Assembly (NCBI GenBank): GCA_042095135.1
Contig: JBELBV010000022.1
Span: 1 to 36,690, forward strand
DNA from: UA16 sp042095135
GTDB lineage: Bacteria; Bacteroidota; Bacteroidia; Flavobacteriales_D; Sanyastnellaceae
Length of the DNA: 36,690 nt
Reading direction: 5' to 3'
This document shows positions 1 through 8,680 of this stretch, piece after piece. The position numbers were made by a program, and so were the translations under genes. Numbering within the stretch: the first letter of the stretch is position 1; each line of letters opens with the position of its first letter. The notes below the pieces were generated by a model, which did not search any database, had not been told where the DNA came from, and saw nothing but the letters and a program-made list of their open reading frames with translations.

Positions 1-651
1 AAAATGCAGGTTTTTCACCCGGTGGATGCGGCCGATAACAGCGATGTTCCAGTGGTCGTCTGGGCGTGATGGATTTTCGGAGGGCTGCGGAGAAGGTAGG
101 TTTTGTGCAACCGCGGTGTGTGCTCGGGGAAAGGCTTGTCGGACCTCCATGGCTTCTTGCTCAGAAGAGGCGTGCCATCGGATGCCATCCATCCATCCCA
201 TGCCCCGGGCCAATGCCAAAAACAGCCGCTTCTTCAGGGGCTTGATGGAAAGCGCCGCTTCACCGAGCATGCCCCGCGGAGCCATGACCACTCGCACGTT
301 GGGTCGTTGCCGAAGAACGCGCAATGGCAACAAGGTGAAGCCTTTTGAAAACAAGCTGTTTAAGTGAACGACCTCCGGCTTTACCTCATCCAGAATGTCC
401 TGCCACTGGCTCTTACCGATGTCAGATGTGTAGTGAACTTGGATCGTGTTGGTGTTCGTTTCGACCGTGCTCCATTGATCGACTCGGACGTCAAGAGGGT
501 GCTCTTCGTCCAAATCGCGGTTGCTCGTTACCACCCAAACCTCATGAGTTTGGGATAAAAACGCAGCGAGGTTGTATGCGCTTCGAATCGGACCGCCTGC
601 TTTGAATGCCGGGGTGAACCAATCGACCGCTATCAGCACACGCTTTTTCAC
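1..651 (-). CDS. GT4-type glycosyltransferase, N-terminal part (runs off left edge)
   Basis: Reading the minus strand from a GTG at 651 gives 217 open codons to the window edge without a stop. The protein starts VKKRVLIAVDWFTPAFKAGG, then has the AGGPIRSAYNLA segment typical of the N-terminal Rossmann domain of GT4/GT-B glycosyltransferases. Later come VVHLNSLFS, APRGMLGEAAL (about residues 125-135) and IAVIGRIHRVKNL at the end, which is the usual entry into the nucleotide-sugar-binding C-terminal domain. The start lies 1 nt after the asnB stop (TGA C GTG); an in-frame TTG at 660 that overlaps asnB is an alternative. The family transfers sugars during capsule, exopolysaccharide or O-antigen assembly. 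Linkage to asnB fits such a locus, because asnB-like amidotransferases are common there. The acceptor and sugar cannot be predicted. Confidence 0.85.
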   Translation of the reverse strand, partial: MKKRVLIAVDWFTPAFKAGGPIRSAYNLAAFLSQTHEVWVVTSNRDLDEEHPLDVRVDQWSTVETNTNTIQVHYTSDIGKSQWQDILDEVKPEVVHLNSLFSKGFTLLPLRVLRQRPNVRVVMAPRGMLGEAALSIKPLKKRLFLALARGMGWMDGIRWHASSEQEAMEVRQAFPRAHTAVAQNLPSPQPSENPSRPDDHWNIAVIGRIHRVKNLHF

Positions 652-652
652 G

Positions 653-2539
653 TCAGGCAATTCGGTTTTGTTTCATCCAATGCCCGAGCACCACCAAGGC
701 CCACACCCGCGAAAACGACCAGCGCGGGCTGCCTTGTATGAATGCATTCCAAATGGATTGCACCTCTTGTTCGGCACAAGCCCCAATTTCTGACAGCACC
801 TTAAGGCCTTCTTCACACATGGGTTTCAGCGCGGTTCGCATCCAAACTTCCCACGGCAAGGTGAAGCCCATCTTCGGGCGGTCAATGACTTCGGGCGGGA
901 GCAAATTCGGCAATGCATCCGTAAGCAATTGCTTGGGCGAATGCGGCCACTTGTCCTCATCCGATACGGACAAAGCCGCGGCAACAACGTTGTGATCGAG
1001 GAACGGTACGCGTACCTCCAGGGCGTGGGCCATGGACATTTGGTCCGTATCGCGTAGCAGGGTGTGCTGCATGTAGGTGCCCATTTCCGCGATGCTTACC
1101 TGGCCTAGCATGGGGAGCTTCTCGCCACGGCTTTTGGGGCCCAGCTCCTCCATCAAGTAGCCATACACCGCATTCGGATGGTCCGCCAGCCCTGGTGCCA
1201 ATCGGCGAATGTCCTGTTCAAGGAAAACCTGACGCGACAACGGATAGGTGTGCAGCAGATCAAAGTAATCCCCGGCGAGCGCCTCGGCTTTCTTGTAAGC
1301 CGTGATGTCTTTTTTATATGCGGCATACGCTCCCCCAGCGAGCTTGCGAAGGCCTTTGGGCCAGGAGCCCAGCCAACGCTGGTCCCACAGCGCTTTTGTG
1401 CGTTGAAATACCGGATACCCCGCAAACAATTCGTCTCCCCCCAACCCGCTCAACGCAACCGTGATTCCGGCGGCTTTGGTCGCTTTGCTCACTACATAGG
1501 TGTTGGGTCCGTCACCACTCGGGTGGTCCATGGCTTCCAACGCCGAGGGTACCTCCTCGAGAAACGCATCCGGAGTCAGGCGGATTTCGTGGTGGTCGGT
1601 GTCAAACCGTTCAGCAATCAAGCGGGAATACGGACTCTCGTCAAATTCACCTTCGTTGAAGGTGACGCTGAACGTCGAGATGCGCTGCTCGGTCGCTTGC
1701 TTCATCAAGCCAACAATGGCGCTCGAATCAATCCCTCCAGACAAAAAGGCGCCCAACGGCACGTCCGAACGCAACCGCAATTCCACGGAGCGGGAAAGCG
1801 CCTCATGGATCTGCGCCAACTCCTCTTTTCGCGAGCGGCCAGATGGCTCCGCGGAAGCAGCAGGGTCCCACCAACGACCCGTTTCTGTCTCTTCACCCTG
1901 CAACCGCATCCAGTGGCCCGCCGGAAGCAAGCTCACCCCTTTCACCATGGTACGAGGCGCATGCACCGTCTGATAGCGAAGATAATCGGCCAGGCCCACT
2001 GGGTCGTGCTTGCGCTCAATCCAATCCGATGCCAGCAAGCTGCGCACTTCACTCGAAAACACGACCATGTTATCGGCGTGTGCGTAGTACAGCGGCTTAA
2101 TGCCCATTCGGTCGCGGGCCAACGTCAATTCTCGACGTGCTTGGTTCCAATACGCAAACGCAAACATCCCGTTGAACTCGGTCAACGCCGCCCGGCCCCA
2201 GACCTGCATGGCCGCGAGAACGACCTCGGTATCGCTGTCGGTTTGAAACGCGTAATCCCCGCTGAGTTGAGCACGCAATTCACGGTAATTGTACACCTCT
2301 CCATTGAAGACAATCACATCGCCTGTTGTGCCGTCAATGAATGGCTGGTTGGAGGCCTCCCGGGTATCGATGATGCTCAAGCGTCGATGGCCAAGCACCA
2401 ATTCGTCCTCTTCCATCCACACCCCGGACGCGTCAGGTCCGCGGTGCGCAATGGCTTCTACCATGCGCCCCACAGCGCCGCAGGCCTCCGGGAATCGCGA
2501 CCGATCACTGATGCCGTATACGCCTGCGATTCCACACAT
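653..2539 (-). CDS. asnB: Asparagine synthetase (glutamine-hydrolysing)
   Basis: 628 residues, the normal length for the family. It begins MCGIAGVYG, so Cys2 is the nucleophile of the class II glutamine amidotransferase domain (about residues 2-215, with HRGPD at 32-36 and FNGEVYNY at 78-85). The synthetase domain has the ATP pyrophosphatase loop SGGIDSS at 267-273. The family makes asparagine from aspartate, glutamine and ATP, or amidates a sugar or peptide in polysaccharide clusters. The ATG at 2539 is fixed because Cys must be residue 2. thiL ends 3 nt upstream and a GT4 glycosyltransferase starts immediately downstream, so the three are probably co-transcribed. A housekeeping role and a role in surface-glycan amidation are both possible. 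Confidence 0.95.
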   Translation of the reverse strand: MCGIAGVYGISDRSRFPEACGAVGRMVEAIAHRGPDASGVWMEEDELVLGHRRLSIIDTREASNQPFIDGTTGDVIVFNGEVYNYRELRAQLSGDYAFQTDSDTEVVLAAMQVWGRAALTEFNGMFAFAYWNQARRELTLARDRMGIKPLYYAHADNMVVFSSEVRSLLASDWIERKHDPVGLADYLRYQTVHAPRTMVKGVSLLPAGHWMRLQGEETETGRWWDPAASAEPSGRSRKEELAQIHEALSRSVELRLRSDVPLGAFLSGGIDSSAIVGLMKQATEQRISTFSVTFNEGEFDESPYSRLIAERFDTDHHEIRLTPDAFLEEVPSALEAMDHPSGDGPNTYVVSKATKAAGITVALSGLGGDELFAGYPVFQRTKALWDQRWLGSWPKGLRKLAGGAYAAYKKDITAYKKAEALAGDYFDLLHTYPLSRQVFLEQDIRRLAPGLADHPNAVYGYLMEELGPKSRGEKLPMLGQVSIAEMGTYMQHTLLRDTDQMSMAHALEVRVPFLDHNVVAAALSVSDEDKWPHSPKQLLTDALPNLLPPEVIDRPKMGFTLPWEVWMRTALKPMCEEGLKVLSEIGACAEQEVQSIWNAFIQGSPRWSFSRVWALVVLGHWMKQNRIA

Positions 2540-2542
2540 CGC

Positions 2543-3592
2543 TTACGACTCCTCGCCTTGGTTTGACTTCTGAATGCCGTCCCAACCCTGGGCCTTGAGG
2601 GGCGTTTCAAGGCCGTTTTTGGTGACGAGGGTCTTCTCCTCGACGTCTTCGAGCATGTGGCCAATCACGGACAATTTGGGGTGGTTGCGCACCTTGTCGT
2701 AATCGTCTTGGGAAATCGTAAAGAGCAGTTCGTAATCCTCGCCGCCGCTGAGCATGCAGAGCGTGGGGTCGAGGTTGAAGTCGCGAGCGGTCTTGTAGGT
2801 GTGCGGGTCGATGGGCAGTTTGTCCTCGAATAGTTTGACGCCCAACCCAGACGACACACACAAGTGGAACACCTCCGACGCCAGTCCATCGGAAATGTCA
2901 ATCATCGACGTCGGCTTGAGACCAAGTTCAGCCAATTCGCGGATGACGTCGGTGCGCGCCTCGGGCTTCAACTGACGTTCGAGGATGCCCTCATGTCCTG
3001 ATAAATCCGGCTGGGCCGTCGGGGCCGATTGAAAAACCGACTTCTCGCGCTCTAGCACTTGCAGGCCCATATAGGCCCCGCCCAAGTCTCCCGACACCAC
3101 AAGTAAATCTCCGGATTTGGCTCCCGAGCGCGAAACGGCTTGGTCTCCGTCAACTAACCCCAATGCCGTAACCGTGATCATCAATCCAGACGTGGAGGAC
3201 GATGTGTCTCCGCCGACCAAATCCACTCCGTAGACGGCGCACGCTTTGTGCACGCCGGTGTAGAGCTCGTCGAGCGCTTCGACCGAGAAGCGGCTGCTCA
3301 CCGCAATGGATACCGTGACCTGTGTCGGCAACGCGTTCATCGCGCAGATGTCAGAAAGGTTCACCGCGATTGCTTTGTAGCCCAGGTGCTTCAAGGGGGC
3401 GTAAGAGAGGTCAAAATGAACCCCTTCGACCAACATGTCTGTGGAAACCACCAGGCGTTTGCCTTCGGGATTGATGACCGCTGCGTCGTCGCCGATGCCC
3501 AACAATGAAGATGGCTGGCGAAGCACTGTTTGTTCCGTCAATCGACGGATCAATCCAAACTCCCCCAAAGACTCGATTTCCGTGCGTTGCAT
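2543..3592 (-). CDS. thiL: Thiamine-monophosphate kinase
   Basis: 349 residues. ThiL phosphorylates thiamine monophosphate with ATP to give the cofactor thiamine diphosphate. The AIR-synthase/ThiL-fold motifs are in order: LGEFGLI near the start, GIGDDAAV at 32-39, the metal-binding segment STDMLVEGVHF at 50-60, AVNLSDICAMNA at 76-87, and GGDTSSS further on. The C-terminal domain has SMIDISDGLASE and LSGGEDYELLF. No other thi gene lies in the window and I saw no TPP riboswitch upstream. A perfect Bacteroidota -7 box ends only 4 nt before the ATG. The start is well supported because the next Met falls far inside the conserved N-domain. Confidence 0.95.
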   Translation of the reverse strand: MQRTEIESLGEFGLIRRLTEQTVLRQPSSLLGIGDDAAVINPEGKRLVVSTDMLVEGVHFDLSYAPLKHLGYKAIAVNLSDICAMNALPTQVTVSIAVSSRFSVEALDELYTGVHKACAVYGVDLVGGDTSSSTSGLMITVTALGLVDGDQAVSRSGAKSGDLLVVSGDLGGAYMGLQVLEREKSVFQSAPTAQPDLSGHEGILERQLKPEARTDVIRELAELGLKPTSMIDISDGLASEVFHLCVSSGLGVKLFEDKLPIDPHTYKTARDFNLDPTLCMLSGGEDYELLFTISQDDYDKVRNHPKLSVIGHMLEDVEEKTLVTKNGLETPLKAQGWDGIQKSNQGEES

Positions 3593-3596
3593 GCTT

Positions 3597-3628
3597 CAAA
3601 GGTACCGCCGAATCTTTTTGCCCATCAA
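3597..3628 (-). promoter_or_regulatory. Promoter of thiL (Bacteroidota -33/-7 type)
   Basis: On the minus strand the sequence reads TTG, 21 nt, TACCTTTG, then AAGC and the thiL ATG. This matches the Bacteroidota sigma consensus (TTTG, 19-21 nt, TAnnTTTG). Only 4 nt separate the -7 box from the start codon, so the mRNA would be leaderless or nearly so. Confidence 0.6.
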
Positions 3629-4098
3629 CGGGCTGGAGGGGCGTCCAGAACCCGCAAAACCTCGCCGACAAAATGCAGTTCCAAGCCGGCAAAGGGGTGG
3701 TTGAAATCCACCACAACGGAATTCAACCGCACCTCTGCCACGACGCCGATGACTTCGTCCCCGTCTTCCGTTTGCATGGGCACCACCTCACCGATTTCCA
3801 GCACGCTTTCGTCCAATTCACCGTCCACTATGAAGGCGGATTTGGGCACTTCGACATACGCCTCATCGTCCTCCTCGCCGTACGCGTCTTCGACCGAAAG
3901 CTTGAAATCAAATGAATCGCCCGGCTTCAGACCGATCAATGCCGCTTCAAACGACGGGAGCACTTGTTCTTCCCCCGCCATGAATCCAAAGGGTTCGTCC
4001 GCGGGGCAGATTTCCAACTCCTCTGAATCGCCATTGGCTTCACGGAGGATGTAGCTGATTTCGACGAATTTTCCGGAGGCAATGGGTGCGTTGTTCAT
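3625..4098 (-). CDS. SlyD-like FKBP-type peptidyl-prolyl isomerase
   Basis: 158 residues from the ATG at 4098 (MNNAPIASGKFVEISYIL). FKBP landmarks are GEEQVLPSFEAALIGLKPGD, followed by an acidic flap insert (DAYGEEDDEAYVEVPKSAF) and a closing strand VVVDFNHPFAGLELHF that matches the SlyD VVVDGNHxLAG signature. The family speeds cis-trans proline isomerisation and acts as a folding chaperone through the inserted-in-flap domain. There is no signal peptide, so it is probably cytoplasmic. The His/Cys-rich metal tail of E. coli SlyD is absent. The frame stays open 16 codons further upstream, but the conserved start and the promoter position favour 4098. It is divergent from the M1 peptidase, with only 35 nt between the starts. 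Confidence 0.9.
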   Translation of the reverse strand: MNNAPIASGKFVEISYILREANGDSEELEICPADEPFGFMAGEEQVLPSFEAALIGLKPGDSFDFKLSVEDAYGEEDDEAYVEVPKSAFIVDGELDESVLEIGEVVPMQTEDGDEVIGVVAEVRLNSVVVDFNHPFAGLELHFVGEVLRVLDAPPAR

Positions 4099-4102
4099 GC
4101 CA

Positions 4103-4110
4103 CGAAAGTA
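4103..4110 (-). promoter_or_regulatory. -7 box of the FKBP isomerase gene
   Basis: TACTTTCG on the minus strand is a 7/8 match to TAnnTTTG. It is followed by TGGC and the ATG, the same 4-nt spacing as at thiL and the bactofilin gene. No good -33 TTG is visible at the expected distance. Confidence 0.45.
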
Positions 4111-4133
4111 GGCGGTTGATGTAAATTGCCCAC

Positions 4134-6614
4134 ATGCATCACTCACATCTTATGCGAATCGTTGGGTTAGGCGCCTTAGCCCTTTTGTTTGCCCTCCCCG
4201 CCTTGTCCCAAGAATCCGATCAACGGCCCTTGCGCACACCGCGTGTGTTCAACCCGGTGCAGTGCCACCACTACCGCCACCAAGCAGACGAGCGCCGGGA
4301 TGTCGAACCCACGCCAGCGCCTCGGTGGATGATGAACTACGACATGGAGCCCTCTATCGCACGCAGCGATTCGTTCGATGTGCATACGTATGAATTGACG
4401 CTGGATGTCACGAATTACAGCTACCAACTCCTCGATGCCCACGCGGCCATTGAGTTGGAGGTGATTGATGCAGGAGCCACGGACCTGTGGTTTGACTTGG
4501 TGGAATTGACCGTGGACAGCATCCACGTCGATGGGATCGCGGTCGCTTTTGATCAAGGAGAATCTGAAGTGCACATCGATGCGCCTGAAGGAGGCTGGGC
4601 GACCGATCAGGTCTACGCCATCGACGTCTGGTACCAAGGCTCGCCTTACCAGGATCCGTACTGGGGTGGGTTTTATTTCGTGAGCGACTACATCTACAAC
4701 TTGGGCATCGGCCTCACCACCATTCCGCCCAATTTTGGAAAGGTGTGGTACCCGTGTTTTGACAACTTCGTCGAGCGCGCCGCCTACACCTACCACGTCA
4801 CCAGTGCCGGAGGGCGCACCGCCCATTGCCAAGGCCACCTCATCGGGGAACAGGTGTTAGCCGGCGACACCGTTCAGCGCAGCTTCGAATTAACCCACCC
4901 CATCACAACCCACCAATCCGCCATCGCGGTGGCGCCCTACGTTGACTCGAATTACGTACACACCGGAGCATACGGGGACGTCCCCGTGCGCCTCACCGGC
5001 AAGCCCGAACACATTGGGCCTATGGTCACCAAATTCCAGGAGCTAGGTTTTGCCATTGATGCCTTGGAATACTGGTGGGGACCGTATGCTTGGGAACGCG
5101 TCGGGTACGTGTTGACCACTGACGGCGCCCTCGAAATCCCCACCAACATCGCCTACCCGCAATTCATGGTGGGCGAAGGGCTGGTGGCCAACGGCGACCT
5201 GTTCAGCCACGAACTCGGACACCACTGGTGGGGCGACATCGTTGCCCCGCGCATCCACAACCACATGTGGCTGAAGGAAGGGCCTGCGGAATACAGCTCG
5301 CATCTGTTTGTGGAGTGGAAAGACGGCGAAGAAGCCTTCATCGATGTGGTCAAGGACAACCAGTTATTCGTCCTCGAAGAATGCCACATCCAAGACAACG
5401 GGTTCCATCCGCTGTCGCCTATGCCCGATGAAGAAATCTACGGCCGCCATACTTACTACAAAGGCGCGTCCATCGTGCACAACCTGCGGGCTTACCTCGG
5501 CGATGAACTGTTTCGCTCGGGGATGCAATCGGTGGTGGCCGAGCTGTACGACAGCTACATGGACGCCGCTCAGTTCGAGGCGACCTTGGAGGAAGTCACC
5601 GGTGTGGACATGACGCCGTGGTTTGAAGCCCAGGTGCTTCAGCCAGGGTTCTCCACCTGGGTTCTGGATTCCGCCGTGACGGCGGGCGCACAAGCCTCTA
5701 CGCTGCACTTGCAGCAAAAACTCCGTGCATGCGACAACTACCACATGTCAGAGCCGTTGGATGTGGCCGTCTGGGACGCCAACTGGAACCGGTACGACTC
5801 CGAAATCGTCGCCAGTGGCCAGTACGATGAGGTCGTGATTGAACACCCAGGAATCGACCAACCAGCGCTCATCGCGCTCAATCCAAATGGGCGCCTGAAC
5901 CAAGGCCGCATGGACTTCATGTACACCATCGACGACACCGAAGGCATCCAAAACCTGCCGTGGGTGCAAATGCGTGTGGGATGCGATGCGATGCCGGAAG
6001 GCGACTCCGCGTTAGTACGGGTTGAGCACCATTGGGCGGCGCCGGACCAAGGGCCTGTCGAGTCATACGTGGACGAGCTGAGTACTACCCACTTTTGGGT
6101 TGTCGACGGGATTTGGCCTGAAGGCATCCACCTCGATGCGCGGCTGCAGTACTATGGAAACGATGCCGACGCGTTGGATTATGAACTCTACGGAGGCACG
6201 GAGGCCAACGGTTTCCTCGCTTGGCGCCCCGATGCCAGCGAGCCTTGGCAGGAATGCGAGTCCTACGAGTGGCAGCCAGGATCGCTTGCCAACGGCGCTG
6301 GACTCTTCCGCGTACTGGACTTGAAGAAGGGACAATACGCCTTTGCCAAAGGGGATGTATCTGTCGGGCTCGAGCCTGAGCCAGCCGAAGCGCTCGCGAA
6401 CGTATGGCCCAATCCCGTTGTGGATCAGCTCACCGTGCGCAGCAACACTAAAATCCACCGGTTGAACGTGTGGAACGCTGCCGGCCAATTGACGGCATCG
6501 GTGCGCCCTCCGTCGGGAACAACCCAATGGCAATTCGACGCTTCCACTTGGAGCGCCGGTTCGTACGTCATCGGTGTCAATAACCAACCGGGACAGACCA
6601 TCGTCGTGAAGTAA
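4134..6614 (+). CDS. Secreted M1-family zinc metallopeptidase with T9SS sorting domain
   Basis: 826 residues. A signal peptide (MRIVGLGALALLFALPALSQ) begins at the second Met, so the true start may be 4152. The gluzincin site is complete: HELGH at 359-363 and Glu382, giving HEXXH-X18-E. The substrate motif is GALEIPT instead of the classical GAMEN, and HTYYKGASIVHNLR carries the likely catalytic Tyr. M1 enzymes are aminopeptidases of the APN/LTA4-hydrolase type. After the catalytic part comes a beta-rich region, then a 70-residue tail from VWPNPVVDQLTV to TIVVK. That tail is a type A T9SS C-terminal sorting domain (NPxxDxLxV, GxxxW/GSYVIGV), so the enzyme should be exported across the outer membrane. 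The porW gene in this window belongs to that system. The stop abuts the stop of the opposite gene with no spacer. Confidence 0.92.
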   Translation: MHHSHLMRIVGLGALALLFALPALSQESDQRPLRTPRVFNPVQCHHYRHQADERRDVEPTPAPRWMMNYDMEPSIARSDSFDVHTYELTLDVTNYSYQLLDAHAAIELEVIDAGATDLWFDLVELTVDSIHVDGIAVAFDQGESEVHIDAPEGGWATDQVYAIDVWYQGSPYQDPYWGGFYFVSDYIYNLGIGLTTIPPNFGKVWYPCFDNFVERAAYTYHVTSAGGRTAHCQGHLIGEQVLAGDTVQRSFELTHPITTHQSAIAVAPYVDSNYVHTGAYGDVPVRLTGKPEHIGPMVTKFQELGFAIDALEYWWGPYAWERVGYVLTTDGALEIPTNIAYPQFMVGEGLVANGDLFSHELGHHWWGDIVAPRIHNHMWLKEGPAEYSSHLFVEWKDGEEAFIDVVKDNQLFVLEECHIQDNGFHPLSPMPDEEIYGRHTYYKGASIVHNLRAYLGDELFRSGMQSVVAELYDSYMDAAQFEATLEEVTGVDMTPWFEAQVLQPGFSTWVLDSAVTAGAQASTLHLQQKLRACDNYHMSEPLDVAVWDANWNRYDSEIVASGQYDEVVIEHPGIDQPALIALNPNGRLNQGRMDFMYTIDDTEGIQNLPWVQMRVGCDAMPEGDSALVRVEHHWAAPDQGPVESYVDELSTTHFWVVDGIWPEGIHLDARLQYYGNDADALDYELYGGTEANGFLAWRPDASEPWQECESYEWQPGSLANGAGLFRVLDLKKGQYAFAKGDVSVGLEPEPAEALANVWPNPVVDQLTVRSNTKIHRLNVWNAAGQLTASVRPPSGTTQWQFDASTWSAGSYVIGVNNQPGQTIVVK

Positions 6615-7631
6615 TCAGTGCTGAACCGGGCGGCAGGCGACCTTGCCCCGTCCGGCAAGCCAGGCGGTTTGTCCGTCTGGGGTGAACCGAACCGTGTAGA
6701 AATTGCTGTCGGCCTCAGTGGTCCAGGTTGCGCCACCATCACTTGAGCGGCTGATTCCTGGAATGCCCACGGCCCAGATGGATTGGCAGTCGGAGTGCGG
6801 CACGTACTGCACGCACGATCGGTAGCCTGGGCCGGCACCCGGCGTCAGCAATTCCCACGTCTCGCCGCCATCGGTGGTAGCGATTTTGTTCGCCGCATTG
6901 TCGTCCATCGCTTCCCAATTTCCGCCCCATCCCATCCCCTTCACCTCATCGCAACGGGCCACGCTGAATAGGCCCGTCATGGTGCCTCCCTGCACGATGG
7001 GCGTCTCCACCACTTCCCAGGTTCGCCCTCGATCCGACGAGCGGAAAATCCGTGAAGCCACTCCCCCTGAGGCAATCCAAACTTCATCTCCGAGCAACGC
7101 GATGTTGCCGTTTGAAGCGGCAAAGGCGGCCTCCTCTGCCGATGGCAAGTCCTCACAGGACACTGCCGACCAAGTCGCCCCACCGTCCCGGGTGATGATG
7201 ACGCTCAAGCATCCGCCCAGCGGATCACCCATGGCAATGCCTTCTCGATTGTCCCAAAAGTGCATGCTGTCAAAAAAGGCCAGCGAGTCCGGATTGGTGT
7301 ATACCAGGCTCCAGTTGTCATCGGTGTGTGGTTTGCGGTACAGAAGCGCCGGCGACGCGATGCTCAAGGCGAAAGCCGCATCCTCGGTCACCGCAATGGA
7401 ACGGAAGGCCGGTGTGCCTCCGTCAGGGCTGCGCAACGTATCAACGGTCCATGCTCCATTCGCACAGTGCCCCACAAGCCCCGCCGATCCGGCCCACCAA
7501 ACATCGCCATCGGACGCCACCGTCAACGCACGAATGCTGGAGTCAAAATCCCATTGCGTAGGAACGGTCTCTGGTGCACAACCGACAGCTGCCGATGCCA
7601 ACACCACCATGCAATACCCGGTGCCCCTCAT
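6615..7631 (-). CDS. YCF48/BNR-repeat lipoprotein
   Basis: 338 residues from the ATG at 7631, which overlaps the stop of the preceding gene (ATGA). The N-terminus is a lipoprotein signal with lipobox AAVGC (Cys18). The body holds repeated Asp-box/BNR blade motifs: TRDGGATW, SSDRGRTW, TTDGGETW and SSDGGATW, evenly spaced as in a six- or seven-bladed propeller. This resembles the YCF48/Hcf136 fold, a photosystem II assembly factor in phototrophs; the related Bacteroidota proteins have no established role. The frame is open 65 codons further upstream, but that stretch is Arg-rich read-through of the overlapping gene. It is last in a four-gene envelope operon. A scaffold or sugar-binding role is possible. 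Confidence 0.85.
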   Translation of the reverse strand: MRGTGYCMVVLASAAVGCAPETVPTQWDFDSSIRALTVASDGDVWWAGSAGLVGHCANGAWTVDTLRSPDGGTPAFRSIAVTEDAAFALSIASPALLYRKPHTDDNWSLVYTNPDSLAFFDSMHFWDNREGIAMGDPLGGCLSVIITRDGGATWSAVSCEDLPSAEEAAFAASNGNIALLGDEVWIASGGVASRIFRSSDRGRTWEVVETPIVQGGTMTGLFSVARCDEVKGMGWGGNWEAMDDNAANKIATTDGGETWELLTPGAGPGYRSCVQYVPHSDCQSIWAVGIPGISRSSDGGATWTTEADSNFYTVRFTPDGQTAWLAGRGKVACRPVQH

Positions 7632-8680
7632 GGCGTCGGTGCGGGAGTTGGGGCTTCGTACCAGATGAGGGAACGCACGATGGCCTCGACTTCGCGCATG
7701 TATTCGCGTTTGTCGAAGTAGGGGGCGTAAGCATATCCCTCTACCGTCACCAATTCTCCGCTGCGCTCGTCGTACACGGTGAGGCTGTAAAAAGGACCGC
7801 CCATGTAGTCGCCTTCGATGCGCCACAGTCCACGCAATTCCGAGGCAAAACCGCCATTGAACACCACTTCCTCGTACGAAGGGGTGTACCGCATTTCCGT
7901 TGTCATGAACGAGCGGGGCGTCGGACCGGGCACATGGTCTTTGAGCACTTCGTTCCGCTTGCTTAGCCGGGCTTGCATCGAAAACTGCTCATCGCTTGTG
8001 TACGGCTCCCGGTATACGAAAAATCCCTGCTGCACGTCGTGGTTGTCCCCACCTTTCATTCGGGTCAATTGGCGGTCAATCCACAGAAAATCTGACGATT
8101 TCTTCGCCCACCGGGCATCGCGTGGTACCGTCAGTTGCAGACCCGCCATTTGGCCCAATTCGTCGCGGATCACCTCGTTTTCACTCAAGCCAATCAACCC
8201 CGTGTAGCGATCCACCTCGATCCGATGAAACGCGCTCAATAACTCTGACCCGCGTGCATTCAACGCCGATGCCAGACCTGCTGCGTCGCGCGCTTGGCCG
8301 ACAACATAGAGCTGCTCACGGGCGTATTTTTCCTTGAAAATCTTGACTTCGGGAGTCTGGGTATCCACGCGATCTGCCAACTCGAGGACGATGATGTTAC
8401 GGTGGGGCTTCCAAAACCGGTCAAACGACTCCGGCTCGAGGTGCACAAGGTCGAACCATGGCTCGTATTGCGGCAAGACGGGAAAGGGCTGGTCAAAAAT
8501 CGCCCGCAAGGTGTCGCCCGCTGCACCGCTCCAAACCGCCTCATCGCACACGACCACAATTTCACCCGCTGCCCCAACTTTACCCGTCAACGCTGAACGC
8601 GCACCTTCTTGGCTACCGCATGAAAAGAGCACAACGCAAAGGACGAGAACGATGGATCTAAAGCTTGCTGGGGTCTGCAT
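7628..8680 (-). CDS. DUF4837 family lipoprotein
   Basis: 350 residues with an N-terminal lipoprotein signal, lipobox LFSCGS (Cys21). The region after residue 35 (GEIVVVCDEAVWSGAAGDTL, then RAIFDQPFPVLPQYEP) and the later HRNIIVLELAD and YMGGPFYSLTVYDE segments match what I recall of DUF4837, a Bacteroidota family of unknown function. It is probably anchored in the inner leaflet of the outer membrane. The start overlaps the end of the lytic transglycosylase gene by 23 nt, and the stop overlaps the start of the YCF48-like gene by 4 nt, so translational coupling is likely. I see no catalytic motif. Confidence 0.82.
   Translation of the reverse strand: MQTPASFRSIVLVLCVVLFSCGSQEGARSALTGKVGAAGEIVVVCDEAVWSGAAGDTLRAIFDQPFPVLPQYEPWFDLVHLEPESFDRFWKPHRNIIVLELADRVDTQTPEVKIFKEKYAREQLYVVGQARDAAGLASALNARGSELLSAFHRIEVDRYTGLIGLSENEVIRDELGQMAGLQLTVPRDARWAKKSSDFLWIDRQLTRMKGGDNHDVQQGFFVYREPYTSDEQFSMQARLSKRNEVLKDHVPGPTPRSFMTTEMRYTPSYEEVVFNGGFASELRGLWRIEGDYMGGPFYSLTVYDERSGELVTVEGYAYAPYFDKREYMREVEAIVRSLIWYEAPTPAPTP

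Noticed and set aside
1178..2566. Long plus-strand open frame (462 codons) opposite asnB
   Set aside because: It lies wholly opposite a complete asnB with all motifs. Its translation has no recognisable domain and is rich in Arg, His and Pro, as expected of a GC-rich shadow frame.
6874..7668. Plus-strand open frame (264 codons) opposite the YCF48-like gene
   Set aside because: The minus frame has four Asp-box motifs and a lipobox; the plus frame has nothing recognisable.
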